Below are positions 1 to 7,448 of a stretch of 64,000 nucleotides of DNA, in pieces. Each line of letters opens with the position of its first letter. Position 1 is the first letter of the stretch. Made by a program: the position numbers and the translations under genes. Origin of the DNA: Bacteroidaceae bacterium (lineage in GTDB: Bacteria; Bacteroidota; Bacteroidia; Bacteroidales; Bacteroidaceae). The notes under the pieces were generated by a model that saw only the letters and a program-made list of their open reading frames with translations, did not search any database and had not been told where the DNA came from. The DNA lies in assembly GCA_017555875.1 (NCBI GenBank), contig JAFZFN010000013.1:1-64000 (forward strand), written 5' to 3'.

Positions 1-747
1 TGCAAGTTCGGGGCGTAAAGATGTGCGACTCGCAACCTCTACCATTGCTGGGCGTGTGAGTGTTTCATCTGTGAGAGGCCGTCCGATAAACACCTCCAAC
101 ATTCGGCGAAAACTTGCCCGTGATGCCTCCACCTGACCGAGTGTCTGACGAGCAGTGAGTAACTCAGCCTCAATAGCATCGACATCAGATTGCATCGCTA
201 CACCATTTTTATAATAGGTATGCATACGATTTAGGTTCGCATCTAAAACTTCAATGAGTGTCTCAGTCTGTTCAACACGCTCGTCAAGCAAGAGAATGCC
301 GAAGTAGAGATTTTGAATACGAGATTGCAGGTCGTAGAGTGAAGCATCCACTCGGCTACGCTGTTCGGCCGCCTCCGCCTCGGCAATTGCACGATTAGCC
401 TTTGACTGACCGCCGTCCCAAATATTCTGCGAAACATCGATAGCCACTTTGTACTGGTCTTTGCGAACACCCGACATATCCAATCCACTGGCTGCAATTA
501 TCTGATTGAAAGCCTCGGGATAGGTAGGTGTCGCCGATTGATAGGTGGCTTGCCCAGAGAATACCACCTGTGGAATCCACGCACGAGCAGCATTCGATAT
601 GTTATACTGCTCCGTCTCCGCTATTAAGTCGTATTGCCTAATTTCGGGATAGTTTTCTCGTGCCAATTTGCAACACTCGTCAAGCGTTTGCGCCTGAGAG
701 GTGAGTACCGTTAGCATCATTAACGATAATAAAACAAACCGTTTCAT
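1..747 (-). CDS. TolC-family outer-membrane efflux protein, N-terminal part (runs off window start)
   Basis: The reverse strand is open from the ATG at 747 to the window edge, giving about 249 residues of the N-terminal part. It begins with a signal peptide (MKRFVLLSLMMLTVLTSQAQ) and then LDECCKLARENYPEI, the usual opening of TolC/OEP proteins. Long alanine- and glutamine-rich helices follow, including a YQSATPTYPE strand segment and the pattern VSQNIWDGGQSKANRAIAEA, the typical outer-membrane-strand to coiled-coil transition of the family. Such proteins form the outer-membrane channel of tripartite efflux or type I secretion systems. The start lies one base beyond the stop of the tetR gene, so the two are co-transcribed; by analogy a membrane-fusion protein and an inner-membrane pump would follow outside the window. 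Family call is firm, substrate unknown. Confidence 0.9.
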   Translation of the reverse strand, partial: MKRFVLLSLMMLTVLTSQAQTLDECCKLARENYPEIRQYDLIAETEQYNISNAARAWIPQVVFSGQATYQSATPTYPEAFNQIIAASGLDMSGVRKDQYKVAIDVSQNIWDGGQSKANRAIAEAEAAEQRSRVDASLYDLQSRIQNLYFGILLLDERVEQTETLIEVLDANLNRMHTYYKNGVAMQSDVDAIEAELLTARQTLGQVEASRASFRRMLEVFIGRPLTDETLTRPAMVEVASRTSLRPELA

Positions 748-748
748 A

Positions 749-1372
749 CTATTCTTTTTTGATTCTTCGCATAATAAGTTCTATATTTTCAGTCTTGCGT
801 TGAGCGAGTAGCATCTCTATTGATTGCCTGTTATCACTTAATAAGTTCTCTATCATATTTGCCATTAACGAAGAGAATATGTTAAGCGATAATATGGACT
901 GAAACAACAGTAACACATTGAATGACTCAACCTCCCCTCTTGCAGCCGCCTCGTCAACCTCTCGTTGCAAAGAGTTGAAGAGGTGGAAGTAACTTGCAAT
1001 CTTTGTCTTTAAGAGGTCGCATCTATTTTTATAGGGCAACACCTCATTTATCAAGAATCGAGGTAGATCAGGATTGACTGCAACAAAATCAAAATGGACA
1101 GATATTGCCTCTTCGATACGCTTAACCAAAGGAAGGTCGCCATTACCGAAAAGATGGTGTATCAAAGGAACTATCTCCGACATCTTTTTGTCGATGAAAC
1201 GCTCAAATAGTTGCTCTTTGGTACGGAAATAATAATGCAACATTGCGTGTGTTACATCTGCCGCCTTGGCTATCGATGTGGTTCTTGCACCATTATACCC
1301 CTTTTCCAAGAACTCCTTTTCAGCCGCTTCAAGTATCTGTTGCTCTTTGCTTTGCACTGTTTGCTCATTCAT
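749..1372 (-). CDS. TetR/AcrR-family transcriptional regulator
   Basis: This 207-residue protein has the TetR N-terminal helix-turn-helix at about residues 9-55: ILEAAEKEFLEKGYNGARTT, then IAKAADVTHAMLHYYFRTKE with the LHYYF recognition-helix hallmark. The rest is the variable helical ligand-binding and dimer domain. Length is normal for the family. The gene is first in an operon with a TolC-type channel directly downstream (one-base gap), so it most likely represses its own efflux operon until a toxic ligand binds. A near-perfect palindrome lies between its -7 box and start codon and is the likely operator. Similar TetR plus TolC plus pump operons are common in Bacteroidales. Confidence 0.9.
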   Translation of the reverse strand: MNEQTVQSKEQQILEAAEKEFLEKGYNGARTTSIAKAADVTHAMLHYYFRTKEQLFERFIDKKMSEIVPLIHHLFGNGDLPLVKRIEEAISVHFDFVAVNPDLPRFLINEVLPYKNRCDLLKTKIASYFHLFNSLQREVDEAAARGEVESFNVLLLFQSILSLNIFSSLMANMIENLLSDNRQSIEMLLAQRKTENIELIMRRIKKE

Positions 1373-1407
1373 TTTTTGATATTAATTTTGCGGTTTAACA
1401 AAATAGT

Positions 1408-1457
1408 TTAACAAATCTGTTAATGCAAAGGTACGATTTGTTTTTTTAATTCGCAAA
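1408..1457 (-). promoter_or_regulatory. Promoter and putative TetR operator of the efflux operon
   Basis: Read on the minus strand there is TTTG at 1457-1454, a 20-bp gap, then TACCTTTG at 1433-1426, a perfect match to the Bacteroidetes -33/-7 pair. Just downstream, at 1423-1408, is the palindrome TTAACAAATCTGTTAA, whose arms TTAACA/TGTTAA are exact around a 4-bp centre. A further TTTAACA half site lies at 1394-1400. The palindrome sits at the expected transcription start, where a bound TetR dimer would block initiation. Promoter seen directly; operator role inferred. Confidence 0.65.
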
Positions 1458-1618
1458 ATATTTGGAGAATTTATTCAAGTTTGGTTTATTCCATTTATTA
1501 TATACTCAAAATGGACAAAACTTATTTGTGTATGCTGGCTATATGACTGATAGGGAGAAGTTGAAGGTATTCTTTGAAAAAAAATCGGTGTAATCTGAAT
1601 AATATTATTCGCAATAAG

Positions 1619-1660
1619 AAAACCCTGCAAGTATTGTTTATCAACTACTTACAGGGTTTT
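1619..1660. terminator. Bidirectional terminator after the ART-NADAR gene
   Basis: AAAACCCTG-c-AAGTA (1619-1633) pairs with TACTT-a-CAGGGTTTT (1646-1660). A strong GC core flanked by A and T runs allows termination on both strands. It lies just past the stop codon of the minus-strand gene at 1662. The rest of the gap 1373-1661 holds only the tetR promoter region. Confidence 0.75.
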
Positions 1661-1661
1661 A

Positions 1662-2819
1662 TCATTCGTTTCCACCTATTGTTACCAACGCTTTGTTCCA
1701 ATCCTCTGGCAACTTATACTCCATTACGCCATCTCGCAGTTCCATCAGCAACTTGCCCATAAGGTTGGGTCCAACATAATTCTTCCCTTTCGATTTTACA
1801 CCCCAAGCGTTTGCTCTTGTTGATTCTTTATCGTTTTTTGCGTCTTGCAATTCAACTATATGATACCCTTTGGTTCTTTCAAGTTCCTCTCTAAATTCAG
1901 GGCATTGTTCATACTTCTGCTGCAAGCAAAACTTCATTACATCCACAAGAATTTGTCCCCAGTCTTCTCTTCTATGACCATCAAGTTTTTGGTAGTGCTT
2001 TGCGGTCATCTTGGGAGTTATATAGTTGTTATAGACAGCCAAAACAGACTCTGGTGTAGCAAACTTCAATGTTTGGAATAGATGTTCTGAACTCTTAAAT
2101 GGGACACCCTCTACCTCTAATGGGTAAGATGATATATTAGACAATATCCAATGATTATCTGTCTTGCTTTGGAAGAACACAGATTGTTCAATTGGATAAA
2201 CTTGGTCTCCCCAATATTCGGGGTAATATTTCTTTATGAATTCTGCAATGCGGGTTGAACTCTTTTTCTTCAATTTCCCTTTCTCATCAAGTTCTACTTC
2301 TTCTATCTTCTTGATAGCAATAATACTATCATCCAATATAGCAACATTGATTTTACCGTTGTCAGGTGTTGCTTGTGAATGTGCCCAAATAAGATAAAGA
2401 ACTCCTATCTCGTATAAGAACCTTGACACTTTAATCTCACCCTCTACGCTCAATGAACCTATCATCTTCTTGACGGTTCCTTTATTCCCAAGAAGGAGAT
2501 TTCCTATATATTTCCTGAATAACTTCCCTGAACTTTTTGCTTCATCAGGTATCTGACCTAATTGCTCTTCTACCTTTTCAATGATGACTTGATGAGGAGG
2601 TTTGGCAGATACAATATGGTTGAAATCCGTTAGTTCTGGGACTTCAAGGGTATATACATACTTTGTTTCACCTTTGCATTTGCCTGCATAAAGTGCTGCT
2701 GTTTCAAAAACACTGCTGGCATAGTGTCCTACGCCGAACTTTGATTTTCCCTCGCCCTCTCCGAGATGGGTAAGGTCAAAGTGGTCAAATTTCTTGGTTG
2801 TTCCGTGATAGAGTATCAT
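1662..2819 (-). CDS. Fusion of an ADP-ribosyltransferase-like domain and a NADAR (DUF1768) domain
   Basis: The N-terminal part (about residues 1-70) reads MILYHGTTKKFDHFDL, then GEGEGKSKFGVGHYASS and a following ALYAGKCK. This is the pattern of the PARP-like, polyvalent-protein type of ADP-ribosyltransferase: LYHGT would give the NAD-binding His, and GVGHYAS the second-motif Tyr. A helical linker spans about 75-200. The C-terminal part (about 205-370) is a NADAR domain: SKTDNHWILSN, VPFKSSEHLFQTLKF, a central RREDWGQILVDVMKFCLQQK and WGVKSKGKNYVGPNLMGKLL all fit the YbiA/DUF1768 family, which is known to hydrolyse N-glycosidic bonds and, in DarT-linked members, to remove ADP-ribose from guanine in nucleic acids. 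The gene is AT-rich, isolated and ends at a terminator, suggesting horizontal gain. A TATTTTTG box ends 5 bp before the ATG, so the mRNA may be leaderless. A self-contained modifier/eraser or defence enzyme is plausible but inferred; the third transferase motif was not pinned down. Confidence 0.75.
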   Translation of the reverse strand: MILYHGTTKKFDHFDLTHLGEGEGKSKFGVGHYASSVFETAALYAGKCKGETKYVYTLEVPELTDFNHIVSAKPPHQVIIEKVEEQLGQIPDEAKSSGKLFRKYIGNLLLGNKGTVKKMIGSLSVEGEIKVSRFLYEIGVLYLIWAHSQATPDNGKINVAILDDSIIAIKKIEEVELDEKGKLKKKSSTRIAEFIKKYYPEYWGDQVYPIEQSVFFQSKTDNHWILSNISSYPLEVEGVPFKSSEHLFQTLKFATPESVLAVYNNYITPKMTAKHYQKLDGHRREDWGQILVDVMKFCLQQKYEQCPEFREELERTKGYHIVELQDAKNDKESTRANAWGVKSKGKNYVGPNLMGKLLMELRDGVMEYKLPEDWNKALVTIGGNE

Positions 2820-3231
2820 AGTGCAAAAATAACAAAAAAAGTGGGATAGATATAGCGAAGATTTGATATAATCTGTCGGCGAAATCTAATTTTTTTTGTT
2901 TGTTATCCTCCCTGATAGCATCTCAAAAATGAGAAATTGAGAAGAAGCGTTCAAGTTAGTAGAGCGAGTATTAGTTGGGTAATAATTATACTATTGATAA
3001 TCAGTAATATATGATGGTGTAAATATGGGCGATTTTGGTGCATTTTTGCCCTAAAAAAGTTGCACCGATGTGGGACCGATAGAATGGTATGAGAAGAATG
3101 AGAAGGTGAAATGTAGATAATTTACCCCAATTTCTCATCGTGGATGCGTATTATTGGCAGTATGAAGCACATATATAAGGGGTAAGAATACTGCAAAAAT
3201 TGGTCCAGAAATCCTCCCTTTCCGCTAATGA

Positions 3232-3262
3232 GGCGAGCAGCGAAAGTTGCTCGCCTTTTTTT
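3232..3262 (+). terminator. Rho-independent terminator with no upstream gene
   Basis: GGCGAGCAGC (3232-3241), loop GAAA, then GTTGCTCGCC (3246-3255), followed by eight T residues. The stem is 10 bp with a GNRA tetraloop. No ORF lies upstream on the plus strand, so it may end a small RNA or be left over from a lost gene. Confidence 0.75.
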
Positions 3263-3397
3263 ATTTGCGTTGATGTGAAGAATGCTACTTGTTTTGTTTA
3301 TTGTCTTTCTACTCGAGTGTGAGTTGTTGGTGTGTCTTGAAAACCTCTCTTTTCTTTAAAAATCTTCATAATGTTAACGAATTATAAATAAAAGGTG

Positions 3398-3405
3398 TAT
3401 CTTTG
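3398..3405 (+). promoter_or_regulatory. -7 box (TATCTTTG) of the barrel-protein gene
   Basis: TATCTTTG matches the Bacteroidetes consensus TAnnTTTG. It lies 35 bp before the ATG, so the leader is about 30 nt. The -33 element is weak (GTTAAC near 3373). Confidence 0.55.
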
Positions 3406-3440
3406 CACACATTAATAATTGTATATTAAAATTTGATGTT

Positions 3441-4190
3441 ATGAAGATTTTTAAAAGACTTGTTTTGTCTGTATTTGTTTTGGGCATTTCTTCAATGTTA
3501 AATGCTCAAAATGCTCAGAATGGCCTTTCACTCCGAGTGGGAGGTAGTTTCCCTGTTGACTTTTTTGATAAAGGTGGGGTTATGTCTGATATCACATTGG
3601 ACAATGCTGCAACAACTTTTGGCGATGCTGCTACAGGATGGAATGCAGGCCTAAAGTATCAACTTGGTCTGCTGGGTAATTGGGGCCTGTTTGCGTCGGC
3701 AGATGTGTTCTATAGTGATGTACGCGGTGATTATGACGAACTCCTTTCTAAAGCCGGCCTTGATCAAAACGTAATGCTTCCTTTGTGTTTCAATGCTCCT
3801 GTGATGGTTGGTTTAAACTGGCAGGTGATTAACCTTAAAGTGTTAGCTTTGTGGGCTGAGGCTGGTGTGGGTGTAAACTTCCATAATGCTCTCTCATTGG
3901 AGGGTGCATTTGATGAATGGGATGATGTCATAGAGCGTGATATTGATACAGATGAATTGTATCGTACTGCTGCAGCTGTGGCATGGCAGGCTGGCGCCGG
4001 TATTACTTTGGGCGGTAAGGTTTCTCTTGGTGTACATTACTATGCTTTTGGTGCTGCGGATATCGAAGGTAAATTGTTTGGTGAAGAAGGGGACGCTTTT
4101 GGTGATTGGGCCGATAAGTTAGCAGGTGAGTTTGAATCAGGCAAGGTAAATCCTTCAATGCTTGTTTTGCGTTTAGGCTATTCTTTCTAA
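3441..4190 (+). CDS. Outer-membrane beta-barrel protein, unknown role
   Basis: This 249-residue protein starts with a signal peptide (MKIFKRLVLSVFVLGISSML, cleavage near NAQ). Amphipathic strands follow, with a glycine-aromatic pattern such as GLKYQLGLLGNWGLFASADV, AGAGITLGGKVSLGVHYYAFG and a final LRLGYSF that ends in phenylalanine, as outer-membrane barrels do. The size suggests a small 8- to 10-strand barrel of the OmpA/PorT-like outer-membrane beta-barrel group. It is a single-gene unit with its own promoter and terminator. No ligand or partner can be read from the sequence. Confidence 0.75.
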   Translation: MKIFKRLVLSVFVLGISSMLNAQNAQNGLSLRVGGSFPVDFFDKGGVMSDITLDNAATTFGDAATGWNAGLKYQLGLLGNWGLFASADVFYSDVRGDYDELLSKAGLDQNVMLPLCFNAPVMVGLNWQVINLKVLALWAEAGVGVNFHNALSLEGAFDEWDDVIERDIDTDELYRTAAAVAWQAGAGITLGGKVSLGVHYYAFGAADIEGKLFGEEGDAFGDWADKLAGEFESGKVNPSMLVLRLGYSF

Positions 4191-4208
4191 GATTAATTCA
4201 TATAGAAG

Positions 4209-4246
4209 AAAAAGACTCGCTCCATCATAGGGCGAGTCTTTTCTTT
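4209..4246. terminator. Terminator after the barrel-protein gene
   Basis: AAAAGACTCGC pairs with GCGAGTCTTTT across a short loop and is followed by further T residues. It stands between a rightward gene and the 3' end of leftward ftsK, and can serve both directions. Confidence 0.8.
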
Positions 4247-4336
4247 TTACTACAAATTACTTTTTGGCTGTAGGATGTTGTGTCCTCTCAAAAACAATTT
4301 GCATAGATGAGTTTTGCTGATGCTAGGTGGGGCGAG

Positions 4337-6832
4337 CTACCCATTAAGGCCGCTGAGGCGCATGTCTAGTTCTATTTCATCGGCACACATTACTTGACGT
4401 GGCTTGCTGCCATTGACCGGCCCTACGATGCCTGCCTTTTCTAGCTGGTCCATAATGCGTCCTGCTCGGTTATAGCCAATCTCAAATTTGCGCTGGATGA
4501 GCGAGGTCGATCCTGACTGATGATTTACTACTAGTCTTGCTGCTTCTTCAAACAAAGAATCAAGACGTTTTAGGTCAACATCGTCCAGATTATTGCTATC
4601 TCCGCTGTTCTCGTCTATGTATTCGGGCAGGTAGAAAGCGGTGGGGTAGCCCTGCTGCTTACTGATGTGATGGCAGATACTGTCTACCTCTGGGGTATCA
4701 ACGAAGGCGCACTGCACACGCACGGGGTCTATGCCTTGCAAGAATAACAAGTCTCCTCGGCCTATGAGCTGATTGGCGCCAGGTCGGTCGAGGATGGTGC
4801 GAGAGTCTATCATAGCCGTTACTCTGAAGGCGATACGTGCGGGAAAGTTATTCTTGATGTTTCCTGTAATGATATTTGTCGTAGGACGCTGCGTGGCAAT
4901 AATCGCGTGTATTCCTACCGCTCGTGCCAGCTGGGCGATACGGGCTATCGGCATCTCGACTTCTTTGCCGGCAGTCATGATGAGGTCTCCAAACTCGTCA
5001 ATGATGACAACGATGTAGGGCATGTATTTGTGTCCTTTTTCGGGATTTAGCTGGCGATTGATGAACTTTTCGTTGTACTCGCGTACATTACGCACACCGG
5101 CCATTTTGAGCAAGTCGTAGCGAGTGTCCATTTCTACGCAGATAGACTTGAGGGTCTGTACCACCTTTGTTACATCAGTGATGATGGCATCTTCGCCGTC
5201 AGGGAGCTTAGCGAGAAAATGCTTCTCAATGGGGGCATATACCGAGAACTCCACCTTTTTCGGGTCAACGATCACAAACTTCAGCTCTGCGGGATGCTTC
5301 TTATATAATAAGGAGGTGACGATAGCATTTAAGCCGACCGACTTACCCTGACCAGTGGCTCCTGCGACGAGCAGATGGGGCATCTTGCAGAGGTCGAACA
5401 TGAATATCTCGTTCGTGATGGTTCTGCCTAGGGCTACAGGTAACTCGTAGGTGCACTCTTGGAACTTGCGACTACTGATGACCGAGTGCATTGATACTAT
5501 CTGTGGATTGGCGTTGGGGATTTCTATACCGATAGTACCCTTTCCTGGCATTGGAGCGATGATACGTGTGCTCAATGCAGAGAGGTTCATTGCAATGTCA
5601 TCTTCTAGGTTTTTGATTTTTGAAATACGTACTCCTGGAGCGGGTGTAATCTCATAAAGAGTAATTGTGGGGCCTACGGTAGCTTTGATAGAGCTGATTT
5701 CAATACCAAAACTACGCAAAGCTCGTATGATGCTATCTTTGTTGGCATTTTGTTCTTCTCGGTCTATGGTCAATGCCTCGTCGTTGCTCTTGTTGAGTAG
5801 ATCGATTGTGGGAAATTTGTAGCGTGACAGATCCAGGCGAGGATTGTATGGTTCTACAATCTTCTTAGCCTCCTCTTCCTCGTTGACTTCGATCGTGAAT
5901 TCCGTGTCTTCGGTCGTTTCATCCGAGGGGTGCTCCATGGCTTCGGTAGGCATTGATGGTTCTATGGTAGGGGCAATGATTTCTATCTCATGCTCCTCCT
6001 CGTGCTCCTCTTCTTCGTTTTCAGCAGTAGCTTCTTCTGTTGACCATATTGTTTCAACGTTTTCTTCCTCTATGGTAAAGTTGATTTCTGTCTCTGGGGC
6101 TTCATTTGGCTGTTCCTCTGGCGTAGATAAGGGAGTCGTGGTTTCCTCTTCCTTCTTTCCAGGCAATTTGATGTGGAATAGGCTACGTATGAATTCAATG
6201 GTGTTATTGCTTATGTAAAGACTAAAAAGTATAGCAGTTATCATCAAGAAGATGATGATACCTGTCAATCCGAACTGTCTTTCCATCCAAGCAGCCAGAT
6301 TGTATCCGTGATAGCCTCCCCAATAAATGGCTGATGAGTCGAACCATCGATCGACAGTAACACTCAATAGTAGGGAGAACCATATTAATGCGGTGCCACA
6401 GCATACCCCCCAATATTTAAGGTCAAATTTACGGACACGCATGAGTGTCAGTCCCAATACGATAAGAAAGGCTGCAATGCTATATGAAGACAAGCCGAAG
6501 TGGTTGTTTACTAATGAGTGCGCTATTTGTGCTCCACTACGTCCTGTGGAGTTTTTTATTTCGTCAGAGTGCTTTTGGGTAGTAACAATCTGTTCGGCAT
6601 TGCTCACCTGCTCTGCTATACCTGTTTGTTCTATAGCACTTTGGTCAACGCCTCCATTGAGGATGAACGAGCTTAATGCCAATATCATATAAGCTCCTAT
6701 CATCACGCAAAACAATCCGGAGATGAACTGTGTTGTTTCGTTCTTTACGAACGTGCGTATATTTTCAATCCACTTAATGTCCCTTTTCTCTTTTTGTGGG
6801 GTATTTTTCTTTGTGTTCTTTTGTGTAGCCAT
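4337..6832 (-). CDS. ftsK: FtsK/SpoIIIE-type DNA translocase
   Basis: FtsK anchors at the division septum and pumps chromosomal DNA toward dif for dimer resolution. The N-terminal part has about four membrane segments (for example FISGLFCVMIGAYMILALSS and IIIFLMITAILFSLYI). An acidic Glu-rich linker follows, then the motor with Walker A GATGQGKSVGLNA, Walker B YIVVIIDEFGDLIM and the sensor-like stretch IIATQRPTTNIITG. The C-terminal gamma winged helix (LIQRKFEIGYNRAGRIMDQL) would read KOPS sites. I chose the ATG at 6832 (831 residues, start MATQKNTKKN). The frame stays open to 6940, but that longer start would overlap the upstream HAD gene and adds a low-complexity tail. The upstream gene reads in the same direction, so the two are probably co-transcribed. 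Confidence 0.95.
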   Translation of the reverse strand: MATQKNTKKNTPQKEKRDIKWIENIRTFVKNETTQFISGLFCVMIGAYMILALSSFILNGGVDQSAIEQTGIAEQVSNAEQIVTTQKHSDEIKNSTGRSGAQIAHSLVNNHFGLSSYSIAAFLIVLGLTLMRVRKFDLKYWGVCCGTALIWFSLLLSVTVDRWFDSSAIYWGGYHGYNLAAWMERQFGLTGIIIFLMITAILFSLYISNNTIEFIRSLFHIKLPGKKEEETTTPLSTPEEQPNEAPETEINFTIEEENVETIWSTEEATAENEEEEHEEEHEIEIIAPTIEPSMPTEAMEHPSDETTEDTEFTIEVNEEEEAKKIVEPYNPRLDLSRYKFPTIDLLNKSNDEALTIDREEQNANKDSIIRALRSFGIEISSIKATVGPTITLYEITPAPGVRISKIKNLEDDIAMNLSALSTRIIAPMPGKGTIGIEIPNANPQIVSMHSVISSRKFQECTYELPVALGRTITNEIFMFDLCKMPHLLVAGATGQGKSVGLNAIVTSLLYKKHPAELKFVIVDPKKVEFSVYAPIEKHFLAKLPDGEDAIITDVTKVVQTLKSICVEMDTRYDLLKMAGVRNVREYNEKFINRQLNPEKGHKYMPYIVVIIDEFGDLIMTAGKEVEMPIARIAQLARAVGIHAIIATQRPTTNIITGNIKNNFPARIAFRVTAMIDSRTILDRPGANQLIGRGDLLFLQGIDPVRVQCAFVDTPEVDSICHHISKQQGYPTAFYLPEYIDENSGDSNNLDDVDLKRLDSLFEEAARLVVNHQSGSTSLIQRKFEIGYNRAGRIMDQLEKAGIVGPVNGSKPRQVMCADEIELDMRLSGLNG

Positions 6833-6887
6833 TCTTTTATCGTGGGTTAGTGCTTGGTGTGTGCCCTTCTTTTTTTTGTCGTTGCTC

Positions 6888-7313
6888 TCAGCCTCGCTGC
6901 CACCACTTGCGTTTGGGCTGTTGTATGGCATTATCGGCATTGAGTTCTTCGATAAGGATGTCTCTGTAGCTCTTTTTCTCTTTAATCATGCGATATATGA
7001 CGCCCCAGTCGGGAAGGCCACCGATGTTGCGGTCGTCTATGAAGAGCTCTACTTTGAGTTTGCGTGAGTAGTGGTCATGGCTGCGCTCTTCTTCTGGATA
7101 GTCTTTGTTTACTGCGTAAAATTCTAGTCCGCGCTCTCGACACCATTCTACTGCTTCGTTCAGCAGACGACCTTCACGCACGCTCCAGAGGATTAGTCTG
7201 TGTCCCTCTTGTGAGAGCATTTTGAGTGTGTCTATGGCAAAAGGAATCTCTCGTCCTATTTCGGGGTAACGGTGCTGTACGATGGTGCCGTCGAAATCTA
7301 CTGCTATGGTCAT
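6888..7313 (-). CDS. Small cap-less HAD-family hydrolase
   Basis: The 141-residue protein begins MTIAVDFDGTIVQHRYPEIG, where DFDGT is HAD motif I with the nucleophile Asp9 and acid/base Asp11. Motif II is the LILWSVREG stretch with its serine, and motif IV is FIDDRNIGG near the end. There is no cap insert, so it is a compact phosphatase-like HAD of the kind common in Bacteroides next to cell-division or nucleotide genes; the substrate is unknown. It is followed by ftsK in the same direction, 55 bp before the start chosen there. The C-terminal tail (KRKWWQRG) is basic. Confidence 0.8.
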   Translation of the reverse strand: MTIAVDFDGTIVQHRYPEIGREIPFAIDTLKMLSQEGHRLILWSVREGRLLNEAVEWCRERGLEFYAVNKDYPEEERSHDHYSRKLKVELFIDDRNIGGLPDWGVIYRMIKEKKSYRDILIEELNADNAIQQPKRKWWQRG

Positions 7314-7341
7314 ATATTGAGTGTTTTTATTTATGAAAATG

Positions 7342-7416
7342 TGTCATTCTGAGCAAAACAAAGATTCAACTTACGCTGCGCGGCGCATTTGCTTCTTCGT
7401 TACGCTCAGAATGACA
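7342..7416. repeat. Intergenic REP-like inverted repeat
   Basis: TGTCATTCTGAGC (7342-7354) is matched exactly by its reverse complement GCTCAGAATGACA (7404-7416), enclosing about 50 bp. The same TGTCATTCTGAGC end is a widespread intergenic repeat end in Bacteroidetes and other phyla. It lies between the convergent-side end of guaA and the start of the HAD gene, and may act as a transcript stabiliser or terminator. Confidence 0.7.
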
Positions 7417-7448
7417 GTGAAGCGAGCTCTGTTTGTTTTGAGCTTATA

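Larger units (their letters stand above)
2820..3440. other. Gene-free stretch between the ART-NADAR gene and the barrel protein
   Basis: No convincing ORF is seen in about 620 bp of AT-rich sequence. It contains the -7-like box for the leftward gene (2824-2831), a strong rightward terminator at 3232-3262 with no gene before it, and the promoter of the rightward gene. A stretch at about 3205-3226 (AATCCTCCCTTTCCGCT) resembles the 3' end of a serine tRNA and could be a decayed attachment site or just chance. A small untranslated transcript ending at the terminator is possible. Confidence 0.4.

Noticed and set aside
1574..1762. 62-codon plus-strand ORF near the ART-NADAR 3' end
   Set aside because: It runs through a terminator hairpin and over the antisense gene end.
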